A DNA stretch of 64,000 bases. Source: Bryobacterales bacterium KBS 96. Lineage in GTDB: Bacteria; Acidobacteriota; Terriglobia; Bryobacterales; Bryobacteraceae. Positions 1-8,468 of the stretch are shown here, in pieces; within the stretch, counting starts at the first letter, position 1, and each line of letters begins with the position of its first letter. The position numbers and the translations under genes are program-made. The notes below the pieces were generated by a model. The model was given only the letters and a program-made list of their open reading frames with translations. It had not been told where the DNA came from and searched no databases. The stretch spans positions 3,057,304 through 3,121,303 of the forward strand of contig KB906767.1 in assembly GCA_000381625.1 (NCBI GenBank), in the 5' to 3' direction.

Positions 1-8
1 TAAAGCAT
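1..8 (-). CDS. mraY: Start of the next dcw gene, probably mraY (cut by window edge)
   Basis: An ATG read on the minus strand at 8-6 lies three bases beyond the murF stop. Only Met-Leu and the first two bases (TA) of a third codon are visible. That fits the usual MraY N-terminus, which starts Met-Leu-Tyr, and mraY normally follows murF in the dcw cluster. The call rests on position and two codons, so it is an inference. Confidence 0.4.
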
Positions 9-11
9 CGA

Positions 12-1361
12 TCAGGATTCCATCGCGGCAAGCGCGTGCTCCACGTGAGTTCCCCGCGAACCTTTAAACAGGATCGCATCGCCCGGCTTCACAAACCGGC
101 GCAGAAACGCTCCGGCAGCCTCAGGCTTCTCGAAAAAGTAAGTTTCCTGCCCGGCGGCAGCTCTGCGACTGGCAGCTTCGACCAACGGCCGCGCGGCGCC
201 TTGAATTCCGACGATTACATCGATTCCTGAGCTTGCGGCGTACTCGCCCACCTCGGCGTGAAGCTTCTCCGCCCAGTTCCCCAGTTCCAGCATTTCGCCC
301 AGCACAGCGATCCGCCGTCCGGCCGGCTCGCCCTTCAACACATCGATCATGAAGCGAACGGCATCGGGATTGGAATTGTAGCAATCGTCCAGGATGGTCA
401 CACTCCGCCATTGCCTTCTCTCCCCACGCATGCGGCCTGGCGCCAGCCGGATCACCGCGGATGCTAACGTTGACAGCTCGATTCCGAAGATTGTCGCAAC
501 CGCCAGCGCGGCCAGAACGTTCTGAATGCCGTGCCGCCCAGGCAATGAACTGCGAAATCGCACGCCGCTGACCGAGAATGCAACGCCCTCCGGCAGGATC
601 TCCACATCGTCCCCGCGCAATTCAGCTTGTTCCGACAGGCCATAGGTGACAACTCGTCCCGAAAATATATCTCGAAAAGCTAGAACTCGCGAATCGTCCG
701 CGTTCAGAACGGCAACTCCGTCCGGCGGAAGAGATTCAATCAGTTCACGTTTTGCGAGCGCGATCGCGTCAACAGATTCGAACGCCTCGATGTGCGCGTA
801 GCCGACGTTGGTGACTACTCCGATCTGTGGTTCGGCGAGAGTCGCCAGCGCGCGAATCTCGCCCGCGTGGTTCATCCCGAGTTCCATCACGCCGACCTCG
901 GCTGAGCCGGGCATACGCAGCAGCGAAAGAGGAACTCCCAGATGATTATTCAGATTGCCTGCCGTTTTCCCAACTTCGAAGCGCGTGGCAAGCAGTGCGG
1001 CAACGGCGTCTTTCGTCGTGGTCTTGCCGGCGCTGCCGGTTATAGCGACAACCGGCTTCGCCCAGCGGCGGCGCGCCCACAATCCAAGAATCTGAAGGGC
1101 CGCCAGTGTGTCGCGGACCTGAAGCAACGGACCGGCGGGAGCCTTTATATCGTCGCTAACTATCGCCGCGATGGCTCCTCTTGCAAAGCCTGCATTAACA
1201 TACGCGTGGCCATCCTGATTGTCGCCCCGGATCGCAAAGAACAGATCGCCCGGATTGACCGTGCGCGAATCGATGCTCCAACCCGTCACCAACTCGCCGG
1301 GCAACTCCGTCTCGACGCGAGCCTCCAGTACGTTGCGAATTTCTCGAAGCGGGATGTCCAG
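12..1361 (-). CDS. murF: UDP-N-acetylmuramoyl-tripeptide--D-alanyl-D-alanine ligase (MurF)
   Basis: Cytoplasmic ATP-dependent ligase that adds D-Ala-D-Ala to UDP-MurNAc-tripeptide, completing the peptidoglycan pentapeptide precursor. The N-terminal substrate domain carries WSIDSRTVNPGDLFFA, the ATP-binding loop is GSAGKTTTKD, and the Mur-ligase signature DDCYNSNPDA sits in the C-terminal half. The first ordinary start is a TTG at 1304 (430 residues). However, the frame stays open upstream and encodes a MurF-like beginning, LDIPLREIRNVLEARVE. A CTG at 1361-1359 lies 8 bases after a perfect GGAGG (1374-1370), so I place the start there, giving 449 residues, close to the family's usual length. 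The gene begins one base after the murE stop, so translation is probably coupled. Function is certain; the start is inferred. Confidence 0.95.
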   Translation of the reverse strand: MDIPLREIRNVLEARVETELPGELVTGWSIDSRTVNPGDLFFAIRGDNQDGHAYVNAGFARGAIAAIVSDDIKAPAGPLLQVRDTLAALQILGLWARRRWAKPVVAITGSAGKTTTKDAVAALLATRFEVGKTAGNLNNHLGVPLSLLRMPGSAEVGVMELGMNHAGEIRALATLAEPQIGVVTNVGYAHIEAFESVDAIALAKRELIESLPPDGVAVLNADDSRVLAFRDIFSGRVVTYGLSEQAELRGDDVEILPEGVAFSVSGVRFRSSLPGRHGIQNVLAALAVATIFGIELSTLASAVIRLAPGRMRGERRQWRSVTILDDCYNSNPDAVRFMIDVLKGEPAGRRIAVLGEMLELGNWAEKLHAEVGEYAASSGIDVIVGIQGAARPLVEAASRRAAAGQETYFFEKPEAAGAFLRRFVKPGDAILFKGSRGTHVEHALAAMES

Positions 1362-1374
1362 CCTAGTTTCCTCC
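1359..1374 (-). promoter_or_regulatory. Ribosome-binding site that points to a CTG start for murF
   Basis: On the minus strand GGAGG (1374-1370) is followed after 8 bases by CTG (1361-1359). The GGAGG lies inside the last codons of murE, whose TAG is at 1365-1363. No ATG, GTG or TTG in the murF frame sits at a suitable distance, and the CTG-started reading restores the missing N-terminal residues of MurF. Confidence 0.5.
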
Positions 1375-2877
1375 GGCGTCCGGCTGCCGCGAATGGCCGA
1401 GGCCGCGCAACACGCGACGGGCTACCTCGCGATCGTCAAAGGGGATCGGTCCGTCCCGCAAGACCTGATACGTCTCGTGCCCCTTGCCTGCGAGGAGCAC
1501 AATATCGCCGGGCTTCGCTTCCTGAATGGCTCTATGGATCGCCTTCTCGCGATCGGGCTCAGCCACATAGGGAGTGTCAAACCGCTGTAAGCCGATCGTG
1601 GCATCGTTCATGATCGCCAGCGGATCTTCACTACGCGGATTGTCGGAAGTGAGCACCACGAAGTCGCTCGCCTCAGCGGCGGCAATGCCCATCAAAGGCC
1701 GCTTCGTGCGATCGCGATCTCCGCCGCAGCCGAAAAGTGTGATAATCCGTTTCGGCTTCAACCCGCGTGCGGCGGCAATCACATTCCGCAGTGCGTCGTC
1801 GGTATGAGCATAATCGACAACAACCATAAACGGTTGTCCTTCATCGACGCGCTCAAATCGTCCCGGCACTCTCGATAGGTTTCCGACACCTTTCACAATC
1901 TGTTCTGCCTGAATGCCGTAAGTAAGGGCAGCCGCGCAAGCGAGCAGAATGTTGTAGACATTGAAGCGCCCAACAAGCGGCGATTCGAGCGTGAACCGCT
2001 CATCTCCGGTATCGACGTCGAAGCGCAAGCCCTCAAATGACGATTGGATATTTAACGCGCGAACAACTCTTCCAGGGCCAGGTGATTTTTGGTCGATGCC
2101 ATACCAGAAGAGCTCGGAGTTCGCGGCGGCCGCACGGCTGCGGCCCCACTCGTCGTCCATATTGACCACCGAAAACCGTGGTGGTGGCCCCTCTTTGGGT
2201 TCAAAGAGCAGCCGTTTTGCCGCAAAATACGCCTCCATCGTGAGATGGTAATCGAGATGGTCGCGTGACAGATTCGTGAACGCCGCCGTGTGGAAGCCCA
2301 TCGCATAAATACGGCCAAGATCCAAGGCATGAGACGATGCTTCAAGCGTCGCGTGCGTTCCACCCGCTATCTCAAGCTCGTGAAACATGCGGAACAGATC
2401 GAGCGATTCAGGCGTCGTGTTCACGGCCGGCAGAATGCGCCCGGCAAGGTGGTATTCGATCGTGCCAATGAGCGCCGTTGTTTTACCAGCTGCCCGCAAA
2501 ATAGAATCGATCAGCAAGGCGCTGGTCGTTTTGCCGTTGGTGCCCGTCACCGCGGTTAGGGCGATGCGTTCATCGGGCTTATTGTAGAAATTCCGCGCGG
2601 CCACCGCCAGCGCCCGCCGCCCATGACTTACCTGAATCCAGGCGTCGTGAAAGCCGGGAGGGCGTGGATGGTCGCCGACAACTCCGACAGCTCCCTTGGC
2701 AATGGCGACGGCGGCAAACTGTGCTCCGTCTACCTTCGCGCCCGCGAACGCAAAAAACAAGTATCCAGGACCAACTTTGCGGGAATCATAAGCGAGACCG
2801 CTCACATCGGTGTCCGCGATTCCAAGCGGCAACTCCGATGTGAGCGAGACTCCCACCAATAGGTCTTTAAGTTTCAT
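1363..2877 (-). CDS. murE: UDP-MurNAc-L-Ala-D-Glu--2,6-diaminopimelate ligase (MurE)
   Basis: Adds the third amino acid of the peptidoglycan stem peptide in the cytoplasm. The 504 residues show all three Mur-ligase domains: an N-terminal UDP-binding part (DVSGLAYDSRKVGPGYLFFA), the ATP-binding loop TGTNGKTT, and a C-terminal domain with DNPRSEDP. The DNPR motif is the meso-diaminopimelate-specific form, not the lysine form, so the organism should have DAP-type peptidoglycan. The ATG start at 2877 lies 40 bases after the stop of the upstream penicillin-binding protein gene. murF follows immediately, in standard dcw order. Length and motifs are complete and nothing is unusual. Confidence 0.97.
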   Translation of the reverse strand: MKLKDLLVGVSLTSELPLGIADTDVSGLAYDSRKVGPGYLFFAFAGAKVDGAQFAAVAIAKGAVGVVGDHPRPPGFHDAWIQVSHGRRALAVAARNFYNKPDERIALTAVTGTNGKTTSALLIDSILRAAGKTTALIGTIEYHLAGRILPAVNTTPESLDLFRMFHELEIAGGTHATLEASSHALDLGRIYAMGFHTAAFTNLSRDHLDYHLTMEAYFAAKRLLFEPKEGPPPRFSVVNMDDEWGRSRAAAANSELFWYGIDQKSPGPGRVVRALNIQSSFEGLRFDVDTGDERFTLESPLVGRFNVYNILLACAAALTYGIQAEQIVKGVGNLSRVPGRFERVDEGQPFMVVVDYAHTDDALRNVIAAARGLKPKRIITLFGCGGDRDRTKRPLMGIAAAEASDFVVLTSDNPRSEDPLAIMNDATIGLQRFDTPYVAEPDREKAIHRAIQEAKPGDIVLLAGKGHETYQVLRDGPIPFDDREVARRVLRGLGHSRQPDAGGN

Positions 2878-2917
2878 TTCGGTTGAGAAGACTCCCTCAT
2901 GAGCGGTCTGTGCGCGC

Positions 2918-4984
2918 TCATCGCATGAATAACACTCGGACGTGCTCGCCGGGTAGCAGCGCAGCGCCGGGCTCCGGCCGCTGCGCGCGCGCCAGGCCGC
3001 GCCCTTTCATGTCCACTTGTACACCCTTCGCCGTCGCCTCTTCCATTACACCTTTTATGGTTTTGCCAATGAAATCGGGCGCTTGGGGGGCCACAACGTT
3101 CTGGGCCCGTACCACCTGGATGGCGCCGTCATCGGACGGATCGCCAAGGGCGCGCTGTAGTTCTTCGGGCGTCAACGGATTGGCGGCATCGGCAATCGCC
3201 AGATCGTCTTCCTGCCCTTTCGGCTGGACCTTGTTGTCCGGCGGCTCTTTGATCTCGTCCGGCAAATCCCTGGGCACTCCCATCAGGCGAAGGGCTTCGC
3301 TCATTACGTTCTTAAAGGCAGGTCCCGACGCCGTAGCGCCAAATGCCGTCGTCCCCGAGACCGTAACCACTACCACAATTGCCGGGTTCGCCACCGGAGC
3401 AAAGCCTAAAAAGGAAGCATTATACCGGTGCGTATATAGATGGTGCGCCGTGTCGAAGATCTGAGCGGTGCCGGTCTTCCCGGCGGTCGTGTAGCCGAGC
3501 ACATGAGCGCGGGGTCCCGTCCCACCGGGCAGCGTCACGCGCTCCATCAACTGGTGCATCGTGAAAGCTGTCTGCGGCTTTAGCACCCGCACCGGTTTCG
3601 GGCGTGCCCGTTCGATCTTCTGGCCCCCTGGCTCCTGTTCGCTTAGAACAACCCGCGGGCGTACCAGAAAACCTCCGTTTGCGATCACCGAGCCAGCCTC
3701 GGCCAGTTGAACTGACGTGACGCTTACCTCCTGGCCCATGGGAACGGAGCCAATCGATGTAGGTCCCCATCGAGAAAGCGGCCTCACTAGGCCAGGCGCC
3801 TCGGCCGGCAGCTCGATACCCGTCCGATGGCCGAAGCCAAAAAGATGAATGTATTTTAGAAGGTTCGCATTTCCAACCGCCATTCCGATCCGGATCGCGC
3901 CGACATTGCTCGATTTCGCAAGAACATCCGCCGCCGATAAGATTCCGTGGGGATGTGAATCGTGGACGATACGATTGGCGATACGGATAGACCCGTTGCC
4001 GCAGTCAATGAGCGTGCTTGGGCGAATATTGGTCGTTTCGAGCGCCGCCGTCAACGTAACGACCTTAAAGACGGAACCGGGTTCGAATGGAGCGACTACG
4101 GCATAATCCTCGCGACCGTAAAATCGCGAGCCCGGCTTCATTTTCTCATTCAGATCGTAGGTCGGATAGTTTGCAAGCGCCAGCACGTCCCCTGTATAGG
4201 GATTCATCGCAACAATGCTTCCGCGCTCGGCGTGTTCTCTCGTGACGGCTTCCGCAATTTCCCGCTCGGCAATGAACTGCAGCCGGCTATCGATGGTCAA
4301 GGTGACGTTTTTGCCGACGACCGGAGCTTTTTCGATTTCGGAATCGTACCCTTGCCGGTGTACGTCGGTCGTTATGCGGGCCAAACCGGCCGTGCCCCGC
4401 AGATCTTTGTCCAACTTTCTTTCGACGCCGGCGATTCCGACACCCTCGGCGTTCACATTGCCGATGACATGCGCCGCAAGCTGGCCGTTCGGATATGACC
4501 GTGCCGTGCCTTTGCGAATATCGACCCAATCGAGGTTCAGTTTGCGGATCGCGTCCACTTCCGCTTGGGAGGCATCGGAATCGACGATCAGATAGCCTCG
4601 ATGCCTCGCAGCGGCGCTCACCAGATCGCTAAAAATCTCTTGTTTGTCGAGGTGAAGCACGCTCGCGAGCAAGCCTGCCGCCGTGTCCTTATCGGGCATC
4701 CGCAGCGGGTTCACCGTCACAATCGGCACTTCGGAGCTGATCGCCAGGTAATTTCCGTTGCGGTCGAAAATAGCCCCGCGCGGAGCCTGAATGTGGTCCA
4801 GTTTTTCCTGCTGGATATCGGCCAGATGTCTGTATTTATCGTGCTGAAAAACTTGTAATTGCAGGAGGCGTAAGGCAATCGCTAGGGCCCATACGAAGAA
4901 TATGAGCCCCAGGATCGCTACTCTTTGGACGGATTTCGAGAGGGGTGCGAGGGGCGGCGTTTCCATCTTGATTGCACGGCCCAC
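2918..4984 (-). CDS. ftsI: Division-type penicillin-binding protein (FtsI/PBP3-like transpeptidase) with C-terminal PASTA domain
   Basis: Septal peptidoglycan transpeptidase, anchored in the inner membrane and acting in the periplasm. Residues about 20-42 form one transmembrane helix, followed by the PBP dimerisation domain. The transpeptidase domain has the acyl-serine motif SVFK at 304-307, the SSN triad at 358-360 and KTG at 503-505. A single PASTA-like repeat occupies roughly the last 65 residues (PDFIGKTIKGVMEEATAKG), preceded by a charged linker. FtsI of model Gammaproteobacteria lacks PASTA, so this is closer to the Spo/FtsI types of other phyla. The 688-residue reading starts at a GTG (4984); an ATG at 4966 is an alternative. 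It lies between ftsL and murE. Confidence 0.94.
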   Translation of the reverse strand: MGRAIKMETPPLAPLSKSVQRVAILGLIFFVWALAIALRLLQLQVFQHDKYRHLADIQQEKLDHIQAPRGAIFDRNGNYLAISSEVPIVTVNPLRMPDKDTAAGLLASVLHLDKQEIFSDLVSAAARHRGYLIVDSDASQAEVDAIRKLNLDWVDIRKGTARSYPNGQLAAHVIGNVNAEGVGIAGVERKLDKDLRGTAGLARITTDVHRQGYDSEIEKAPVVGKNVTLTIDSRLQFIAEREIAEAVTREHAERGSIVAMNPYTGDVLALANYPTYDLNEKMKPGSRFYGREDYAVVAPFEPGSVFKVVTLTAALETTNIRPSTLIDCGNGSIRIANRIVHDSHPHGILSAADVLAKSSNVGAIRIGMAVGNANLLKYIHLFGFGHRTGIELPAEAPGLVRPLSRWGPTSIGSVPMGQEVSVTSVQLAEAGSVIANGGFLVRPRVVLSEQEPGGQKIERARPKPVRVLKPQTAFTMHQLMERVTLPGGTGPRAHVLGYTTAGKTGTAQIFDTAHHLYTHRYNASFLGFAPVANPAIVVVVTVSGTTAFGATASGPAFKNVMSEALRLMGVPRDLPDEIKEPPDNKVQPKGQEDDLAIADAANPLTPEELQRALGDPSDDGAIQVVRAQNVVAPQAPDFIGKTIKGVMEEATAKGVQVDMKGRGLARAQRPEPGAALLPGEHVRVLFMR

Positions 4985-5033
4985 CGGGAGCCGCAGCCTC
5001 GTTCAATGAACATAACCGGCGCTGCCGCCGTTG

Positions 5034-5540
5034 TTAGCGCGCGACCTCCCCGAAACTGGACGGCATCCGGTTGCGGGCTTCATGCCGGACCGTTCCATCC
5101 AAAAATTGCACTTGCTGCGGCGCTGGGTCCACAAGCTTCAGTCGCGCCGCCATTCTATTCAGATTATCCTGGCTCAACAACTGGGCCTCAGCCACGTTCA
5201 GCGTTGCCCGTTCCTGCTTGAGTTGTTCCTGCTCCTGCCGCAACTGCTGAATGTGGTAACCCTCCATTGTGTTATATGCAGCCGGGAACAGACCGGCGAT
5301 CACAAACATCGCCACGGCAAATCCGGTCGCCACCGCGCGAAAACTGGCGCGGCGGGCTACTGGATCGACAGCGCGGACCACCGCCGTATTGTCGATCCTC
5401 TTTACGTACAGATAAACGTCTTCGTTCGCCAACGGACGCAACCGCCATGACTCGGTCCGCGGCCTCACGGCGACGTTCATTAAATCGATGTCTTCCCGTA
5501 CTCCTACAAAACCCCTGACAATCGTTGCCAGTGACGCCAT
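5034..5540 (-). CDS. ftsL: Cell-division protein FtsL-like
   Basis: Small bitopic division protein of 168 residues. A cytoplasmic N-terminal part of about 70 residues precedes one transmembrane helix (around FAVAMFVIAGLFPAAY). A predicted coiled coil rich in Gln, Glu and Leu follows, then an FtsL-like end containing LLSQDNLNRMAARLKL. In the family, FtsL pairs with FtsB and FtsQ to recruit and activate the septal synthase FtsW-FtsI. FtsL sequences diverge strongly, so the call depends as much on position between rsmH and ftsI as on the helix plus coiled-coil layout. The cytoplasmic N-terminus is longer than in E. coli FtsL, and an internal Met could be the true start. Confidence 0.82.
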   Translation of the reverse strand: MASLATIVRGFVGVREDIDLMNVAVRPRTESWRLRPLANEDVYLYVKRIDNTAVVRAVDPVARRASFRAVATGFAVAMFVIAGLFPAAYNTMEGYHIQQLRQEQEQLKQERATLNVAEAQLLSQDNLNRMAARLKLVDPAPQQVQFLDGTVRHEARNRMPSSFGEVAR

Positions 5541-5571
5541 CTTCGTTCCCTCTCGACTCTTCCTTTACGCT

Positions 5572-6447
5572 TCAGTTCATTACAAGCGCCCGCAGCTTGG
5601 CGCTACGCGACGCCGGATTTTCTAACACCTCTTGCTCGGCAGGCCTGATCACGTGCTTTGTCAGAATGGTCGCCCGCCCCTCGCGAGCCAGCGACTGGAA
5701 TGCTCTCTTAACGATTCGATCTTCCGTCGACATAAACGTCAGCACAACGAACCGGCCTCCGGACCGTAACCGCTCCGGAACCAACCGGAGCAGCTGTTCC
5801 AATTCTTCAAATTCCTCATTCACCCTCAACCGCAGAGCCATGAATGTCTGCGTTGCCGGGTGGATTCTCCCCGTCCGCGGCACGGCCTCTTCAATCACTC
5901 GGGCCAGACGGCCTGTCGTAAGAATCGGCCGCGCGCGGACGATTGCTCTGGAGATTCTTCGCGACCTCCTTTCTTCGCCGAGCCCAAAAATCAAATCGGC
6001 GAGTTCCTTCTCGGACAAGTGATTCACAAGATCCGCCGCGGTCAGCCCCTGGCCGCGATCCATTCGCATATCCAGCGGACCATCCTCCATCAACGAAAAT
6101 CCCCGTTCAGCGGCGCTAAGCTGATAGCGGCTCACCCCAAGATCCGCGAGCACTCCGTCTATCCGCTCCACGCCATTCCTTTCAAGCGCCTGCGGCAAAC
6201 TCGAAAAAGCGCCCCGATGAAACCGGATTCGCTCAGACCAGGGCGCCGTATTCTTACCTGCCAATTCCAGCGACTCGGCGTCGCGATCGCAGGCAATGAC
6301 AAAACCTGTTTGCAAACGCTGCGCGATTGCCGCCGAATGACCGCCCAACCCGGCGGTCGCATCCAAATAAATACCGTCCGGCCTTATCGCCAGATATTCC
6401 AGCGATTCGGCAAGCAACACCGGGTAATGCCAGGCGGCCGCATCCAT
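5572..6447 (-). CDS. rsmH: 16S rRNA (cytosine-1402-N4)-methyltransferase RsmH
   Basis: S-adenosylmethionine-dependent methyltransferase (formerly MraW) that modifies C1402 of 16S rRNA in the ribosomal P site. The 291 residues begin with the family hallmark HYPVLLAES. Next come the SAM-binding motif LDATAGLGGHSAAI, DGVLADLGVSRYQL, a cap segment with GFSLMEDGPLDMRMD, and the C-terminal SAKLRAL. The gene starts 9 bases after the mraZ stop and is followed by ftsL after 31 bases. This is the standard second gene of the dcw cluster. Confidence 0.97.
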   Translation of the reverse strand: MDAAAWHYPVLLAESLEYLAIRPDGIYLDATAGLGGHSAAIAQRLQTGFVIACDRDAESLELAGKNTAPWSERIRFHRGAFSSLPQALERNGVERIDGVLADLGVSRYQLSAAERGFSLMEDGPLDMRMDRGQGLTAADLVNHLSEKELADLIFGLGEERRSRRISRAIVRARPILTTGRLARVIEEAVPRTGRIHPATQTFMALRLRVNEEFEELEQLLRLVPERLRSGGRFVVLTFMSTEDRIVKRAFQSLAREGRATILTKHVIRPAEQEVLENPASRSAKLRALVMN

Positions 6448-6456
6448 ACTGGAGCA

Positions 6457-6951
6457 CTAACGCAACCCCTTCTTCTCAAGGTCCTGCACTTTCCCGCCAA
6501 GGCCGGCCATGGCCTTCGAAAACCGCTGCTCGTAAACATCGTTCCCGGTCACCTCGATGCGCTGCTTAAAGCACCGGAGATGAACCTGCTCGCCTTCCAT
6601 CCGCAGCGCGCGGCGTAATTCGGCTGGCATCAGCACTCTTCCCTGTGCATCCACGTCCGAATCCGCGCCGAAGTGATACGCCACGAAAGCGACATCTTCC
6701 TTCAATTCCGTATCGTCCCCACCCTGCTCCAGCAAGATTTCGTTTTGCCGCCAGACAGAAATAGGGTAAATTCGTGCTGTGGAGCCGTCGACTGTTGTGA
6801 CAAACACCCGCTGGTCGCCGAGGGCAGCTACGTACTCGGCGATTGCCGCCGGCAACTTCAACCGCCCCTTTTCGTCGACACGTGCACTCAGAAACCCACG
6901 AGGGGCTTCGATCACCGCCGCCGATCCGGATTGGCCGCTTGCCTGGTCCAC
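6457..6951 (-). CDS. mraZ: Transcriptional regulator MraZ
   Basis: First gene of the dcw operon, a ring-forming DNA-binding protein of the AbrB/SpoVT fold that represses its own operon in model bacteria. Both AbrB-like halves are visible, with the conserved DEKGRLKLP near residue 27 and DAQGRVLMP near residue 103. The GTG at 6951 gives 164 residues. A GTG twelve codons downstream would give a protein closer to the usual 145-155 residues, and the first GGGT box lies only four bases before the upstream GTG, so the later start is possible. Three GGGT-containing sites just upstream resemble the repeats MraZ binds elsewhere. Confidence 0.92.
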   Translation of the reverse strand: MDQASGQSGSAAVIEAPRGFLSARVDEKGRLKLPAAIAEYVAALGDQRVFVTTVDGSTARIYPISVWRQNEILLEQGGDDTELKEDVAFVAYHFGADSDVDAQGRVLMPAELRRALRMEGEQVHLRCFKQRIEVTGNDVYEQRFSKAMAGLGGKVQDLEKKGLR

Positions 6952-6955
6952 TTCA

Positions 6956-6988
6956 ACCCACTCTGAACCCTTTTAGTCCACCAACCCG
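6956..6988 (-). promoter_or_regulatory. Candidate MraZ-box cluster upstream of mraZ
   Basis: Read on the minus strand, three GGGT sites occur just before mraZ: CGGGT at 6988-6984, AGGGT at 6971-6967 and TGGGT at 6960-6956. In model systems MraZ binds direct TGGGN repeats near its own promoter with about 10-base spacing. Here the spacing is 17 and 11 bases, so the cluster is degenerate. The autoregulation role is inferred from the family. A weak promoter-like pair (TTGCAA near 7019) lies upstream, but I cannot fix it. Confidence 0.35.
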
Positions 6989-7224
6989 ATCTTTGCATGT
7001 ACGTGATTCCTTTGCAATAGATTTCTGTAGCGGAATTTTCCGTAAGTAGTTGTTTCGCCTACTCTTCGCCGCGTGTGAGCTGGTGCGCTTTGAGTTACTA
7101 CTCAACCGCACGAGATCTGAAGTTGGATTACACGGCCTGAAAGCAGCAATCTTCGCTTTCGGCGGCACAAACGGAAAGAGTTCCGGACCCAGAGTTCAAA
7201 CTTTGCTGCTAGTGTGCCATCGGG

Positions 7225-7647
7225 CTATAGCCGGTCATCGAACTTCAGATCCAAGCGTCTGAGAGCTTCTTGAAAATCCGGATCGGCAGCGTTCAGCGCC
7301 GAGTCGGTCAAGTCATTTAAGTGAAAGGGTTCGAATAGCGCCCAATTCAAAAGATCGGCTCCGTGCCGGGACTCATAGCAAACGCCATCGAATCCAAGTT
7401 TATAGATTGCCGTCGCCACTTTTTGAGTGAGCGACCGGTTCTGCGACATCAAGAGCGCCAGATCAAACTCAATCGCTTTTGCCCCAATAGTTTCGGAACG
7501 GACAAGCTCAGGCTCGAGTTCTTTTCTTAAGTAGGAGAGCCACTCGGAAGAGTAGATGTGCGCATAGCGCTTGCCGGCGGGCAAAGCACTTCCGATTTTT
7601 CGTGCAGCAAGCCAACTGCCGACGGGAGCAGGAACCTCAACCTCCGG
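7225..7647 (-). pseudogene. RES-domain toxin (NAD+ phosphorylase family) lacking its N-terminal half
   Basis: The open frame encodes the C-terminal part of a RES-domain protein: YAHIYSSEWLSYLRKEL, then LTQKVATAIYKLGFDGVCYE, SRHGADLLNWALFEPF and an Asp-rich tail. RES toxins (ParT, MbcT) degrade NAD+ and pair with an MbcA/ParS-type antitoxin, which is what lies immediately upstream. Full RES proteins have about 80-100 more N-terminal residues carrying the catalytic Arg and Glu. Here the frame is closed by TAG at 7650-7648, and the only ordinary start before the domain remnant is a TTG at 7584 (119 residues). The frame overlaps the antitoxin stop. I read it as a toxin that lost its N-terminal half and is probably inactive. 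A new short protein remains possible. Confidence 0.6.
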
Positions 7648-8086
7648 CTACGAACGCGCGGGCGGCATTCAGAACCTTTTTGCCATCAATTTCCATATCA
7701 CCGTCCCGGAGGAGTGAGATCGGTACTGCGTCGTCTAGCTCTGGATTCAATCCGAGTAGCCACGCTTGAATGACCGCCGGAGTGTCGAACTCTGAAAGCC
7801 TGGCTGCGATATGATACGCAAGCCGCAGGCGCGCCTCTACGTCCCTCTGGGGCCTGACCTGTTCATGCAGCCAACGATCAATGGCCCGGGCATCTTTGAT
7901 GGACGCGATATACGCAGTCAACTTCCGGCCAATAAGGGCAACCAAGCTTTCCACCACGGCGGGAAAGTCAGCCTGCGTAGCCTTCCGATGCGCTTCCACA
8001 TCCGGACGCGGTATTGTCGCTGCGTGGGTACCCATGACACTGGTTTCTGCCCTAATTGTAACATCAAAATCCCATATATTTCCCAT
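7637..8086 (-). CDS. MbcA/ParS/Xre-type antitoxin with DUF2384 domain
   Basis: Antitoxin of the RES-Xre class. Its C-terminal half shows the DUF2384 pattern: TAYIASIKDARAIDRWL, then RLRLAYHIAARL, IQAWLLGLNPELDDAVPI and a closing VLNAARAFVAGG. In the family the C-terminal segment plugs the RES toxin's NAD+ pocket and the protein represses its own promoter. A GTG at 8152 would give 171 residues but has no Shine-Dalgarno. The ATG at 8086 has AGAGGTG 8 bases upstream, so I choose it (149 residues). The cognate toxin downstream appears truncated, leaving an antitoxin with little left to neutralise. Family call is firm; the start is inferred. Confidence 0.82.
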   Translation of the reverse strand: MGNIWDFDVTIRAETSVMGTHAATIPRPDVEAHRKATQADFPAVVESLVALIGRKLTAYIASIKDARAIDRWLHEQVRPQRDVEARLRLAYHIAARLSEFDTPAVIQAWLLGLNPELDDAVPISLLRDGDMEIDGKKVLNAARAFVAGG

Positions 8087-8468
8087 TAGGATTACACCTC
8101 TTTTGTAGACGGCATCGGCCTTTCCTTCGCTCTGAGTATGAGCGAGGGCCACCGTACAAGGAGGCCTATTCTCTTGTAATTTGATGAAAACAAAACGAGA
8201 TAAAAAGAAGCATGCTTGGTGATTTGGGCTGAGCCAGCCCCGCTAAAGCGTAGCGTAAGCGTAAGATCGTTTTGGACCGAAGTTGGCCAGGAGGGCCAGA
8301 GATTTTCCTGTGGTCACTCACAAGCTCTCAGGCCTACGGAAGGTCGCCGAAATAGCGCCAACACTCAAGGCTCTTTCCAAAGGATCGGCTCAGAGAACGT
8401 GATACCGGGTTTAAAGCGGAATGATGCCTGTGCGGGGACCAATGCTGCGCCGCCCCCGGCCAGCTCGA
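8087..8468. other. Intergenic region between the antitoxin and the antiporter, 382 bases
   Basis: No convincing gene is seen. The antitoxin side holds the Shine-Dalgarno of the antitoxin and an inverted repeat at 8155-8178. The middle has a short direct repeat (AAGCGTA at 8246-8252 and 8257-8263). The rest is unremarkable and shows no terminator-like hairpin with a T run. Confidence 0.5.
8155..8178. promoter_or_regulatory. Inverted repeat, candidate operator of the antitoxin gene
   Basis: TACAAG at 8155-8160 and CTTGTA at 8173-8178 form a perfect 6-base inverted repeat separated by 12 bases, about 70 bases before the chosen antitoxin start. Antitoxins of this class autoregulate through palindromes in such positions. 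The link is inference. Confidence 0.3.

Noticed and set aside
942-1613. A 223-codon plus-strand frame across the murF/murE junction
   Set aside because: It runs antisense to two complete Mur ligase genes and has no recognisable protein character.
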